13,260 nucleotides of DNA from Clostridium sp. CAG:567 (lineage in GTDB: Bacteria > Bacillota > Clostridia > TANB77 > CAG-508): NCBI GenBank assembly GCA_000437855.1, contig FR902195.1, positions 1 through 13,260 of the forward strand, given 5' to 3'. Below the pieces are notes generated by a model. That model ran no database searches and was not told where the DNA came from. It saw nothing but the letters and a program-made list of their open reading frames with translations. Positions 7,559-13,260 of the stretch are shown piece by piece; position 1 is the first letter of the stretch, and the number at the start of each line of letters is the position of its first letter. A program made the translations under genes and the position numbers.

Positions 7559-8503
7559 TTAATTTGTAACTGTTACTATTGGAGCCTGCCCACTTGTATT
7601 TGGATATGAATAGTCTTTAGTAACATCTACTTTATAAAACCTAACTACCGCACTTGATAGTGGTTCCATTCTAAATTCTATACCTGTTATATAATTATAA
7701 TTATTTTTTACAAGATTAGTTATATTGTCTGCATTCAAATAGTTACTGTTTGTCATGTCTAGCAATACATTATCTGTATTAAATGCAATATTAACTATTG
7801 TTGAATAGCATTTTTGTTTGTTTGCATCCGAAAGACTTAAATATGTATCAACATTTATTCTATCATCCACATTGTAGTTATCAAAAGCATCTTTTACTTT
7901 ATAATATGATAGTGTATTTGTTATACTTATTTCTAAATATTGGCTTCCTTCATGATCTGTTATTTCATAAGAGAAATCATCTTCTCCTACGATTAAGTAA
8001 AATCTTGCCTCTAAGGTCTTTTTATATGGTTCTTTTGTAGTAGCTGTAATCGTTGTAGACACAATATCTCCTGGTTTAAGTGCAGTATTTGGTGTTATTA
8101 TAACATTAAAAAAATCAGTGTTTGTATTTGCACTTATTACCCCTTTGTTATCTTGTTTACTTATTTGGCATATTGCATTATTAGAGCAAACATACGAAAT
8201 TTCATATTCAATATCATAACTTGTTTTTAATAAATTGTTTCCATAGCTGTTCATATTTATTGTAATTGTATATGGGTCGACACCTGGCCAGTTTTCTAAC
8301 TGATATACTGGGTTATCTTCTTTTAACTTATCACTATCAAAATAAAATTCTTGTGAATATGTATAAAAATTATTAATTTTTTTTACAACATATCTTGCTA
8401 ATACTGAAACAAATGATATTGCAAATATAACTAATATGAATAAAATAGCAATTTGTTTAAAATTGTAGTTTTTTATTATGTCATATTTACTCTTTTTTCT
8501 CAT
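7559..8503 (-). CDS. SipW-type exported protein, larger of a pair
   Basis: A 314-aa exported protein. A basic start is followed by a hydrophobic signal (about 17-35) ending in SVLARYVVKK; cleavage is expected after Ala36 in an A-R-Y context. The early mature part has EFYFDSDKL, then PYTITINMNSYGNN and SYDIEYEISYVC, which look like strands of a beta-sandwich. Two Cys seven residues apart (YVCSNNAICQI, about 106-116) could form a disulfide. A third Cys lies at about 233. The C-terminus is hydrophilic, with no sorting motif. An AGAAGGAGGAG ribosome binding site precedes the ATG, the strongest in the operon, so it may be well translated. It follows the 8523-9113 gene by 19 bp, and the two probably form one envelope assembly. 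Confidence 0.65.
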   Translation of the reverse strand: MRKKSKYDIIKNYNFKQIAILFILVIFAISFVSVLARYVVKKINNFYTYSQEFYFDSDKLKEDNPVYQLENWPGVDPYTITINMNSYGNNLLKTSYDIEYEISYVCSNNAICQISKQDNKGVISANTNTDFFNVIITPNTALKPGDIVSTTITATTKEPYKKTLEARFYLIVGEDDFSYEITDHEGSQYLEISITNTLSYYKVKDAFDNYNVDDRINVDTYLSLSDANKQKCYSTIVNIAFNTDNVLLDMTNSNYLNADNITNLVKNNYNYITGIEFRMEPLSSAVVRFYKVDVTKDYSYPNTSGQAPIVTVTN

Positions 8504-8522
8504 TTGCTCCTCCTTCTAATAA

Positions 8523-9113
8523 TTATATAACTTGTTTTGAATCAATATTTATCTCTATTCCCTCAATTATATTTTGATAATCAATTTCATTATATATTTT
8601 TGGAAATTTTATTTTTAATTGATAAATATCTTTTTCATCTAAATTATAACTAAAAGTTCTTTTAGGTGTTGTAATTTTTCTAAAATATGTGCCATCTTCA
8701 TCAGGTTCAATTTTATCGTCTTCCACTATACTTTTATATTCATTATTTTCTAAAATATATAATTCAAATTCCAATGGTAAATTTGTTGTTGTTTTTATCT
8801 GAACTGTATACTCTAAGTTTGTTTCTGTTCTATTTCCATCTTTATTATTTGCTACAAAAAAAGTATGAATATAAGGCTCTTCACTAGGTACTATTGAAGG
8901 CAAATTAAGATTCATACTTTGATAATCCTCACTTATTATATAAAAAGCTGTTTCTATACTGCCATTTAAACGTACTGAGCTCTCATATTTTGCTATTGTA
9001 CTGGCAATAATTACTATAAATGAAGCTATGCAAACTAAAAGTATAATAAACTTCATATTTATTGCGGAGGTTATATTGTTTGCCTTTTTTTTATTTATTG
9101 TTTTTCTCTTCAT
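8523..9113 (-). CDS. SipW-type exported protein, smaller of a pair
   Basis: A 196-aa exported protein. A Lys-rich N-terminus of about 20 residues precedes a hydrophobic segment (about 21-39) ending in STIAKYESS; cleavage is expected after Ala41. The mature part has alternating strands, including THTNLEYTVQI-like and TNLPLEFELYILE segments at about 98-120, and a C-terminal INIDSKQVI. There are no cysteines in the mature part. Its ATG lies inside the end of the preceding peptidase gene (23-bp overlap). GGAGG lies 12 nt upstream, still within that gene, so translation is probably coupled. It is the most direct candidate substrate of that peptidase. Confidence 0.65.
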   Translation of the reverse strand: MKRKTINKKKANNITSAINMKFIILLVCIASFIVIIASTIAKYESSVRLNGSIETAFYIISEDYQSMNLNLPSIVPSEEPYIHTFFVANNKDGNRTETNLEYTVQIKTTTNLPLEFELYILENNEYKSIVEDDKIEPDEDGTYFRKITTPKRTFSYNLDEKDIYQLKIKFPKIYNEIDYQNIIEGIEINIDSKQVI

Positions 9114-9648
9114 TTTTTGTATTTTCCTCCATTATGCTTTTATTATCATTTTGTTTTCCATAAGAAACTGTAAGTCCAAATAGCATTATTGTTGTAGTAA
9201 CTGAAATTAAGACCTGTGGGGTTAATATAACTTTTTTCCATATTCCAGCATTAGGCATTGTTCTTATCACTTTTCCAACTATGTCTTCCTTTTTTATAGG
9301 TTCATCTTCTGCATTATTTGCATCTCCTTTTGTGATTACTTTATCTTCTGCTATTCTTTTTACTCTGTGTGTTATTAAATTTCCGTCTTGTTTAAAAACC
9401 ACTATATTACCTTCATGTATTTCATCTTGATTTAGTAATTTTACTATTATTACATCTCCTATTTCAATAGTACCTGACATACTACCAGTAACTACTTCAA
9501 ATGCAGTATATCCTAATATATCAGTATATGGTTTTTCTAGCATCTTAGTTTGTACTAATGAATAAATTGCTATTATAATCAGTATAATAAATAGACACAT
9601 AATAATATTAGTTAAAAATTCAAATAATTTGCTTATATATTTATACAT
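9091..9648 (-). CDS. SipW/ER-type signal peptidase I, full active site
   Basis: A 185-aa membrane signal peptidase. It has an N-terminal membrane helix (about 11-32), a catalytic TGSMSGTIEIGD with Ser56, a second-residue block ITHRV with His94, and ITKGDANN with Asp109. All three residues of the Ser-His-Asp set of ER/SipW-type enzymes are present. The usual Pro after S-M-x is Gly59. A second membrane helix lies at about 143-164, then a charged tail. It sits between a TasA-like gene (16 bp upstream) and two A-(K/R)-Y exported proteins. It is the only peptidase in the operon with every expected residue, so it is the likely main processing enzyme. GAGGG lies 6 nt before the ATG. Confidence 0.9.
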   Translation of the reverse strand: MYKYISKLFEFLTNIIMCLFIILIIIAIYSLVQTKMLEKPYTDILGYTAFEVVTGSMSGTIEIGDVIIVKLLNQDEIHEGNIVVFKQDGNLITHRVKRIAEDKVITKGDANNAEDEPIKKEDIVGKVIRTMPNAGIWKKVILTPQVLISVTTTIMLFGLTVSYGKQNDNKSIMEENTKNEEKNNK

Positions 9649-9664
9649 TATTTCCCTCTAAACT

Positions 9665-10285
9665 TTATTCTGAAAAAGCAGTTATTTCTTCTCCCAGATA
9701 TTGAGTTATATTTACTTTTACAGGAATTTGAATTTTCGAATTTATTATTGTTCCTATTTCACTATCTACCATATTGTTTCGTTCGTCATTTTCCCAGCAA
9801 AATTTTATTTTTACTAAATCTATTGCTCCTTTTTCAATTTCTTCTAATGGTATTATTCCTGTATATGTGTTTTCAGCAGTTTTCACTATATTATTTGTAG
9901 AATCTTTTTCAACAGATATTAATTGTACTTTATCATTAGTTATTTCATCTAGTACAATAGAAATATCGTATCTAACAGATATTTGTGTGTCAGTAGGATC
10001 AATACTTAGTTCAAACAAACCAGTTGTACCTGGAGCCATTTTACCTGGTTTAGTATTTTCATTTTCATCTACAACAAATTGTTGCATATTAAATTCTTCA
10101 GATGTGCCTTTTAGCACATCTGCTCCATTTATTTTTATACTCCATTTTCCTACATTTTTAACAACGCTACCTTTTATTTGGCTTTGAAATAATGCATACG
10201 TTGTTGAAATTACATATATAGTTATAACTAACATTATTAATGTTAAACGCATTAACAATACTTTTATTTTATTGTTTGCTTTCAT
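9665..10285 (-). CDS. TasA/camelysin-like secreted protein
   Basis: A 206-aa exported protein. A signal with a hydrophobic core (about 9-27) ends in STTYALFQSQIKGS; cleavage is expected after Ala31. The mature start has GKWSIKINGADV, then a PGKMAPGTTGLFELSIDPT segment (about 80-98) and VRYDISI, the arrangement of camelysin/TasA beta-sandwich proteins. It resembles the product of 2037-2633 in this order of motifs. The ATG lies inside the end of the degenerate peptidase gene (17-bp overlap), with AAGGA as ribosome binding site. The operon order (degenerate peptidase, this protein, active peptidase) suggests a functional trio. Confidence 0.75.
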   Translation of the reverse strand: MKANNKIKVLLMRLTLIMLVITIYVISTTYALFQSQIKGSVVKNVGKWSIKINGADVLKGTSEEFNMQQFVVDENENTKPGKMAPGTTGLFELSIDPTDTQISVRYDISIVLDEITNDKVQLISVEKDSTNNIVKTAENTYTGIIPLEEIEKGAIDLVKIKFCWENDERNNMVDSEIGTIINSKIQIPVKVNITQYLGEEITAFSE

Positions 10286-10805
10286 CTTTTTCCTTATTTT
10301 TTGAATTTGCTTTTAATCCAACAATTACTTCCCATACTTCATATAGGAATGCAATTAATGATGGTAGTACTATTAATGCTAAAAATCCCCATTTTGATTC
10401 TAATATTCCTAACACAGTTCCAAGTCCACTTATTTTTGTTGCTGTTTTAGCAGGTCCTATCATAAGATCACTTGATATTTTATGGTCTCCTTCTAGTGTA
10501 TATGTTGATTCTTGTTGTGTAATTTCTTCTATATTTGTAACTTTTGCCAAACCTACTGCGATTTTTTGGAAGTATACATTATAGTAAAATACTTCATCTC
10601 CAACTTTTATAACATCTTCGCTATCAGCTATTACTAAATCACCTTTTTTATATTCATCTGATAATTTATTTGTATTTATTAATAGTAAAGAATTACTTCC
10701 AAACTCAGAAACTTTATACTCATTATATGATAATAAGCATACTGTTACTAGTATGGCAATTATTGCATATACTATAATAAATATATTACGTATTAATTTT
10801 TTCAT
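10269..10805 (-). CDS. Signal peptidase-like protein lacking catalytic Ser and His
   Basis: A 178-aa protein with the layout of a SipW-type peptidase: N-terminal membrane helix (about 6-26), a central beta domain, and a C-terminal hydrophobic segment (about 138-163) with a charged tail. The Ser block aligns as TNKLSDEYKKGDLVI against TGSMSGTIEIGDVII, so the catalytic Ser is Lys47. The His block is degenerate (GLAKV, His position Ala87), while the later GD (Asp107) is kept. It is probably not a protease; it may be a partner or chaperone of the active peptidase two genes downstream. The start is set at ATG 10805 because GGAGGAG lies 6 nt upstream; the in-frame ATG at 10820 overlaps that site. 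It is the first gene of the operon. Confidence 0.75.
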   Translation of the reverse strand: MKKLIRNIFIIVYAIIAILVTVCLLSYNEYKVSEFGSNSLLLINTNKLSDEYKKGDLVIADSEDVIKVGDEVFYYNVYFQKIAVGLAKVTNIEEITQQESTYTLEGDHKISSDLMIGPAKTATKISGLGTVLGILESKWGFLALIVLPSLIAFLYEVWEVIVGLKANSKNKEKDESKQ

Positions 10806-10811
10806 TATCTT

Positions 10812-10818
10812 CTCCTCC
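10812..10818 (-). promoter_or_regulatory. Ribosome binding site that fixes the operon's first start
   Basis: GGAGGAG, with a 6-nt gap, precedes ATG 10805 on the minus strand. Its first G is the last base of the in-frame ATG at 10820, and no comparable site lies before that ATG, so 10805 is preferred. Confidence 0.75.
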
Positions 10819-10837
10819 ATATACTTTTCTATATCCT

Positions 10838-10866
10838 AATATATCATAGTATATTTTTTTTATCAA
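10838..10866 (-). promoter_or_regulatory. Promoter of the ten-gene operon
   Basis: On the minus strand, -35 TTGATA (10866-10861), a 17-bp spacer and an extended -10 TGATATATT (TATATT at 10843-10838) give a predicted start near 10831 and a leader of about 26 nt. No other strong promoter was seen inside the operon. Confidence 0.7.
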
Positions 10867-10883
10867 TATTTTTTATTTAATTG

Positions 10884-10911
10884 TTGAATTTTTTTGTATA
10901 AATGTTATAAT
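10884..10911 (+). promoter_or_regulatory. Divergent promoter of the soluble 304-aa protein
   Basis: -35 TTGAAT (10884-10889), a 16-bp spacer and a consensus -10 TATAAT (10906-10911) with an extended TG at 10903-10904. The -35 boxes of the two divergent promoters are only 17 bp apart, so one regulator could act on both. Confidence 0.7.
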
Positions 10912-10943
10912 AAAATTATATAGAATTATCATTGGAGAAAATT

Positions 10944-11858
10944 ATGATAAAGTTAACTAAAGACAATAATATAATAAAAATAAATAAACTTATAAATAAA
11001 GAGATTGCATTTATTGATTCTTCTTTAACCTATCAGAAGAGTCTTAATAAAGAGCTTTTATTATGTATGAATTTAATAACTAATAATTCTGACTTGTTAG
11101 ATTCTGCAATTGAATTTAGTAAAAACTATGAAGCATTACATAACATTGTAGAAATGTTAAAATTATCTGTAGATAGTATTTCTTCTTTAGAAAGTCTTTC
11201 TGATGAATTATCAAAAATAAATGCTAGTGATTCAGATGTAGAAGCAAAAATATCAAAATTTAATGAACACTATATTGATGTAATTGATGATATTTCTTCA
11301 TGTAGTGTAAAAATTGAAACATTCTTAAAATCTGATTTTGAAAATTTAGAAGAACAAAACAAAGTTTATGAAAAGAAAGCTGCTACTAAAAAGTCAAAAA
11401 GCAAAGCACAAATTGAAAAGAATCTTACACCAGGAACTCTACTTATTTCAGAAATTGCTAATAAAGTAGTTTTACCATATACATTAAAAGAGGTAAAAGA
11501 TATTTTAAAGGCTAATCCAGCTAAGTATTCAACTGTATATGATGTTATAAACAATGTTTATACAATACCTTTAAAAAATTACAAAAATTCATCTTTTGCC
11601 AGATTCAATGAAGCCTTTAAATTAGTTAGAGAAAGAGAAAAAGGTTCTGTAGTTCAAGCACTTGATTTAGCCTCAGAATTATTCTTTAATTATAATTTAC
11701 ACCCAGCTGTTATAACTGCATGCAAAAATATGACTCAGTTAGATGTATATCTATCTTGTTTAGAATATAACGAATTAGAAGATTTTAAATATTTTAAAGT
11801 TATTTTTCAAGCATTACCTGTTGTTTCAAAAAACAACAAAACCATTATCAGTTCATAG
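10944..11858 (+). CDS. Soluble helical protein of unknown function
   Basis: I do not recognise this 304-aa protein. It has no signal peptide or membrane helix. The N-terminal 135 residues look like helical coiled coil (repeated Leu/Ile and Glu/Lys/Ser). A Lys-rich linker (about 144-160) follows, then a C-terminal domain (about 160-295) with ISEIANKVVLPYTLKEVKDI and ASELFFNYNLHP stretches. The linker suggests two domains. The start is placed at ATG 10944 because GGAG (10934-10937) is 6 nt before it; the TTG at 10932 is in frame but precedes that site. It is divergent from the operon across a shared promoter region and could be a cytoplasmic regulator or adaptor for it. The terminator hairpin overlaps its stop codon. 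Confidence 0.75.
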   Translation: MIKLTKDNNIIKINKLINKEIAFIDSSLTYQKSLNKELLLCMNLITNNSDLLDSAIEFSKNYEALHNIVEMLKLSVDSISSLESLSDELSKINASDSDVEAKISKFNEHYIDVIDDISSCSVKIETFLKSDFENLEEQNKVYEKKAATKKSKSKAQIEKNLTPGTLLISEIANKVVLPYTLKEVKDILKANPAKYSTVYDVINNVYTIPLKNYKNSSFARFNEAFKLVREREKGSVVQALDLASELFFNYNLHPAVITACKNMTQLDVYLSCLEYNELEDFKYFKVIFQALPVVSKNNKTIISS

Positions 11859-11876
11859 ATAATGGCTTTTATTTTT
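11842..11876. terminator. Bidirectional terminator between convergent genes
   Basis: An 8-bp perfect stem (CCATTATC 11842-11849 with 11858-11865, 8-nt loop) is followed on the plus strand by CTTTTATTTTT, and on the minus strand by TTTTGTTGTTTTTT. It spans the TAG stop (11856-11858) of the plus-strand gene and ends beside the stop of the minus-strand gene at 11875. A second small hairpin (11819-11826 with 11831-11838) precedes it. Confidence 0.75.
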
Positions 11877-12444
11877 AGTTATTGTTCAATTGATTTTGTT
11901 TTATATTTCTTCTTCTTTCACTTTTTATTTTCATATCCCTATTAAAGAAGAACATTATAACAAAAATTATTAAGATAAATATTGTTGTTATTTTTGATTC
12001 CACAATTTTAGTCACTATACCTAATAGCGGTATTTTTGATACAACTTTTCCTTCTATTTCATTATATTTAACTTGTTTTTCATTAAAATAATATGCATTA
12101 TCACTTTTAGTAACATATTGTGTGTCAATTTCAGACTTGTCAATATTCATTACTCTTTGGATTTTTAGCATTTCATTTTCCCAGAATACTATCAAGTCAT
12201 TCTTTTCAATTTTTTGTTCACTACATTTTTTAGTTATTACTACATAGTTTTTCTTTAATGTTGGAGACATTAAATTATCGTCAACTCTGTATAGCGCAAT
12301 CTTTCCAATCTTCGGCTGTAGTTTTTTATCAAACATCGAAAATAATGTACTAACAAGATTATAGGCCATCATAAATACCAAGAGAATTAAAAATATTTTT
12401 TTTAAAATCTTTAATATTATATTACTTAACTTTTTGGTCTTCAA
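11875..12444 (-). CDS. Second signal peptidase-like protein without catalytic Ser/His
   Basis: A 189-aa protein with peptidase architecture: membrane helix (about 10-35), central domain, second helix (about 152-168), basic tail. The catalytic block reads DDNLMSPTLKK where its neighbour reads TTDSMKPTIKT, so the Ser is Leu58. The His block reads KIQRV where the neighbour reads VTHRL, so the His is Gln96. The late Asp (TKSDNA, Asp115) is kept. It is probably catalytically dead. It overlaps the active peptidase gene upstream by 23 bp. The start is TTG 12444, with AGGAG only at 14-nt spacing, so the true start is uncertain. The pairing of an intact and a degenerate copy mirrors the operon. Confidence 0.7.
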   Translation of the reverse strand: MKTKKLSNIILKILKKIFLILLVFMMAYNLVSTLFSMFDKKLQPKIGKIALYRVDDNLMSPTLKKNYVVITKKCSEQKIEKNDLIVFWENEMLKIQRVMNIDKSEIDTQYVTKSDNAYYFNEKQVKYNEIEGKVVSKIPLLGIVTKIVESKITTIFILIIFVIMFFFNRDMKIKSERRRNIKQNQLNNN

Positions 12445-13015
12445 TTTTTTTCTTTTCTCTCCTCATTCTTCTTTTTTCTTCTACTCTTTTTGTATTAACA
12501 TATATAATCAAAATTAGATTTATAATTAAAATAATGTATACATTATCTTCTAATAATAATATAAGATTGCCAACTCTTGGAATAACAAGTACTTTTACCC
12601 CTTCTATTTCACTATACAATACTTCTTTATAATCATTAACATTATTATTGTCACCTTTTGTTATATATTTTTTTCCTTGTTCCGTTTCTTGTATATCAAC
12701 CAATCTATGTGTAACTATATTTTCATCTCTTTTAAAAGTTATTATATCTTCAACTTTTATTTTTTCTTCTTCAGTATTTTTTACAATTACAATATCTCCT
12801 GTTTTTATTGTTGGTTTCATACTATCAGTTGTAATAATATATGCTTTATACCCTAAAATTCCTTTAGTTTCTTTGTTGTCCAATGTAGTTTTAGTTATAA
12901 GAAAAACATTATATAAAAGTATAATTAATAAGGTAAAAAAAGTTCTTTTAACTATTTTTTTAAACTTGATTATTTTTCTGTTTCTCTTCTCTATTTCCTC
13001 TATATTGTAATTCAC
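12422..13015 (-). CDS. SipW/ER-type signal peptidase I, full active site
   Basis: A 197-aa membrane signal peptidase. An Arg/Lys-rich N-terminus (1-24) leads into a membrane helix (about 25-41). The catalytic TTDSMKPTIKTGD holds Ser65, VTHRL holds His103, and ITKGDNNN holds Asp122, so the three-residue active site is complete. A second membrane helix at about 157-173 precedes a long basic tail. The start is GTG 13015, with AGGAG (13022-13026) 6 nt upstream; no ATG fits as well. It lies 29 bp below a gene whose C-terminus looks like a surface protein and overlaps the degenerate paralogue by 23 bp. It probably matures the upstream surface protein or its partners. Confidence 0.9.
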   Translation of the reverse strand: MNYNIEEIEKRNRKIIKFKKIVKRTFFTLLIILLYNVFLITKTTLDNKETKGILGYKAYIITTDSMKPTIKTGDIVIVKNTEEEKIKVEDIITFKRDENIVTHRLVDIQETEQGKKYITKGDNNNVNDYKEVLYSEIEGVKVLVIPRVGNLILLLEDNVYIILIINLILIIYVNTKRVEEKRRMRREKKKIEDQKVK

Positions 13016-13036
13016 TTATCTCTCCTTTTGAAAGTA

Positions 13037-13071
13037 GTATATGATTACTTTACAATAAAGTAATCATATAC
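13037..13071. other. Perfect 16-bp hairpin over a stop codon
   Basis: A 16-bp perfect stem (13037-13052 with 13056-13071) with a 3-nt loop covers the last codons and stop (13045-13047) of the upstream gene and ends before the AGGAG of the next gene. No T-tract follows on the minus strand, so it is more likely an mRNA stabiliser or partial attenuator than a full terminator. Confidence 0.65.
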
Positions 13072-13260
13072 CTTTCCTATATATGTGTTATTATCATATA
13101 GTTTAAATACTAATTTATATGTTCCTGTTTTTAAATTTTCTTTTAATGTATAGAAATAGTTAATGTCTGCTGCAGGTTTATTAGTTAATAAATATTCATT
13201 TGCTGTTTTAGTAGTATCTAAAGAATCTGAAATATATTCTGCTAAGTCAACGGTCTCATA
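13045..13260 (-). CDS. C-terminal part of a probable surface protein (partial)
   Basis: The last 71 residues of a gene that runs off the right edge, ending in TAA at 13045-13047. The tail reads KTGTYKLVFKLYDNNTYIG and then KVYDYFIVK, with regular alternating beta strands like the final immunoglobulin-like strands of extracellular proteins. There is no LPXTG or membrane anchor at this end. It lies 29 bp before the peptidase gene at 12422-13015, the same strand and order as a secreted-protein/peptidase unit. The full product cannot be judged from this window. Confidence 0.6.
   Translation of the reverse strand, partial: YETVDLAEYISDSLDTTKTANEYLLTNKPAADINYFYTLKENLKTGTYKLVFKLYDNNTYIGKVYDYFIVK

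Noticed and set aside
9774..10584. Two plus-strand open frames (137 and 114 codons)
   Set aside because: Antisense to the TasA-like and degenerate peptidase genes, without promoter or ribosome binding site.
10806..10820. ATG 10820 as start of the degenerate peptidase
   Set aside because: The GGAGGAG just after it is ideally placed for ATG 10805; starting at 10820 would put the binding site inside the gene.
10932..10943. TTG 10932 as start of the soluble protein
   Set aside because: It precedes the GGAG at 10934-10937, which fits ATG 10944 with 6-nt spacing.
149..13260. Mycoplasma-type genetic code
   Set aside because: Trp is encoded by TGG and the gene at 3262-3864 ends in TGA in an ATGA overlap, so the standard code applies.
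149..13260. Sortase-assembled pilus locus
   Set aside because: No sortase and no LPXTG-like C-terminus is present; the exported proteins all have SipW-type or simple membrane signals.

Overview
The window is very AT-rich, uses strong GGAGG-type ribosome binding sites and sigma-A-like promoters, and reads TGG as Trp and TGA as stop. This points to a low-GC Bacillota (uncultured Clostridia or Bacilli-like) chromosome with the standard code. Almost every gene belongs to one theme: SipW/ER-type signal peptidases together with the secreted TasA/camelysin-like proteins they would process. I see no tRNA, rRNA, CRISPR array, transposase, sortase or LPXTG motif.

Layout, left to right. A strongly promoted TasA-like gene (149-1129, minus) lies downstream of a membrane-anchored relative (1251-1946, minus). 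A lone plus-strand TasA-like gene follows (2037-2633). The core is one ten-gene minus-strand operon, transcribed from 10805 down to 2669, with gaps of at most 21 bp or short overlaps. In transcription order it encodes: a catalytically degenerate signal peptidase paralogue; a TasA-like protein; an intact SipW-type peptidase; two exported proteins with an A-(K/R)-Y signal; a 331-aa protein of unknown function; a membrane-anchored McrB-like AAA+ ATPase; a DUF2357 protein without a visible nuclease domain; a second peptidase; and a last TasA-like protein. Divergent from it is a soluble protein of unknown function (10944-11858). On the right, and again on the minus strand, are the C-terminus of a probable surface protein (13045 to the window edge), an intact SipW-type peptidase (12422-13015) and a second degenerate peptidase paralogue (11875-12444).

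How they may work together (inference): the secreted proteins carry SipW-type signals and are probably structural or accessory parts of a surface fibre or coat. The peptidases with active-site residues would mature them, and the two without a catalytic Ser or His may be partners or chaperones. The McrB-like/DUF2357 pair is normally seen in nucleic-acid restriction. Here it is membrane-anchored, has no visible nuclease, and is co-transcribed with secretion genes, so it looks like an AAA+ machine reused for export or assembly, or for a defence system at the envelope. This module is the most novel content of the window.
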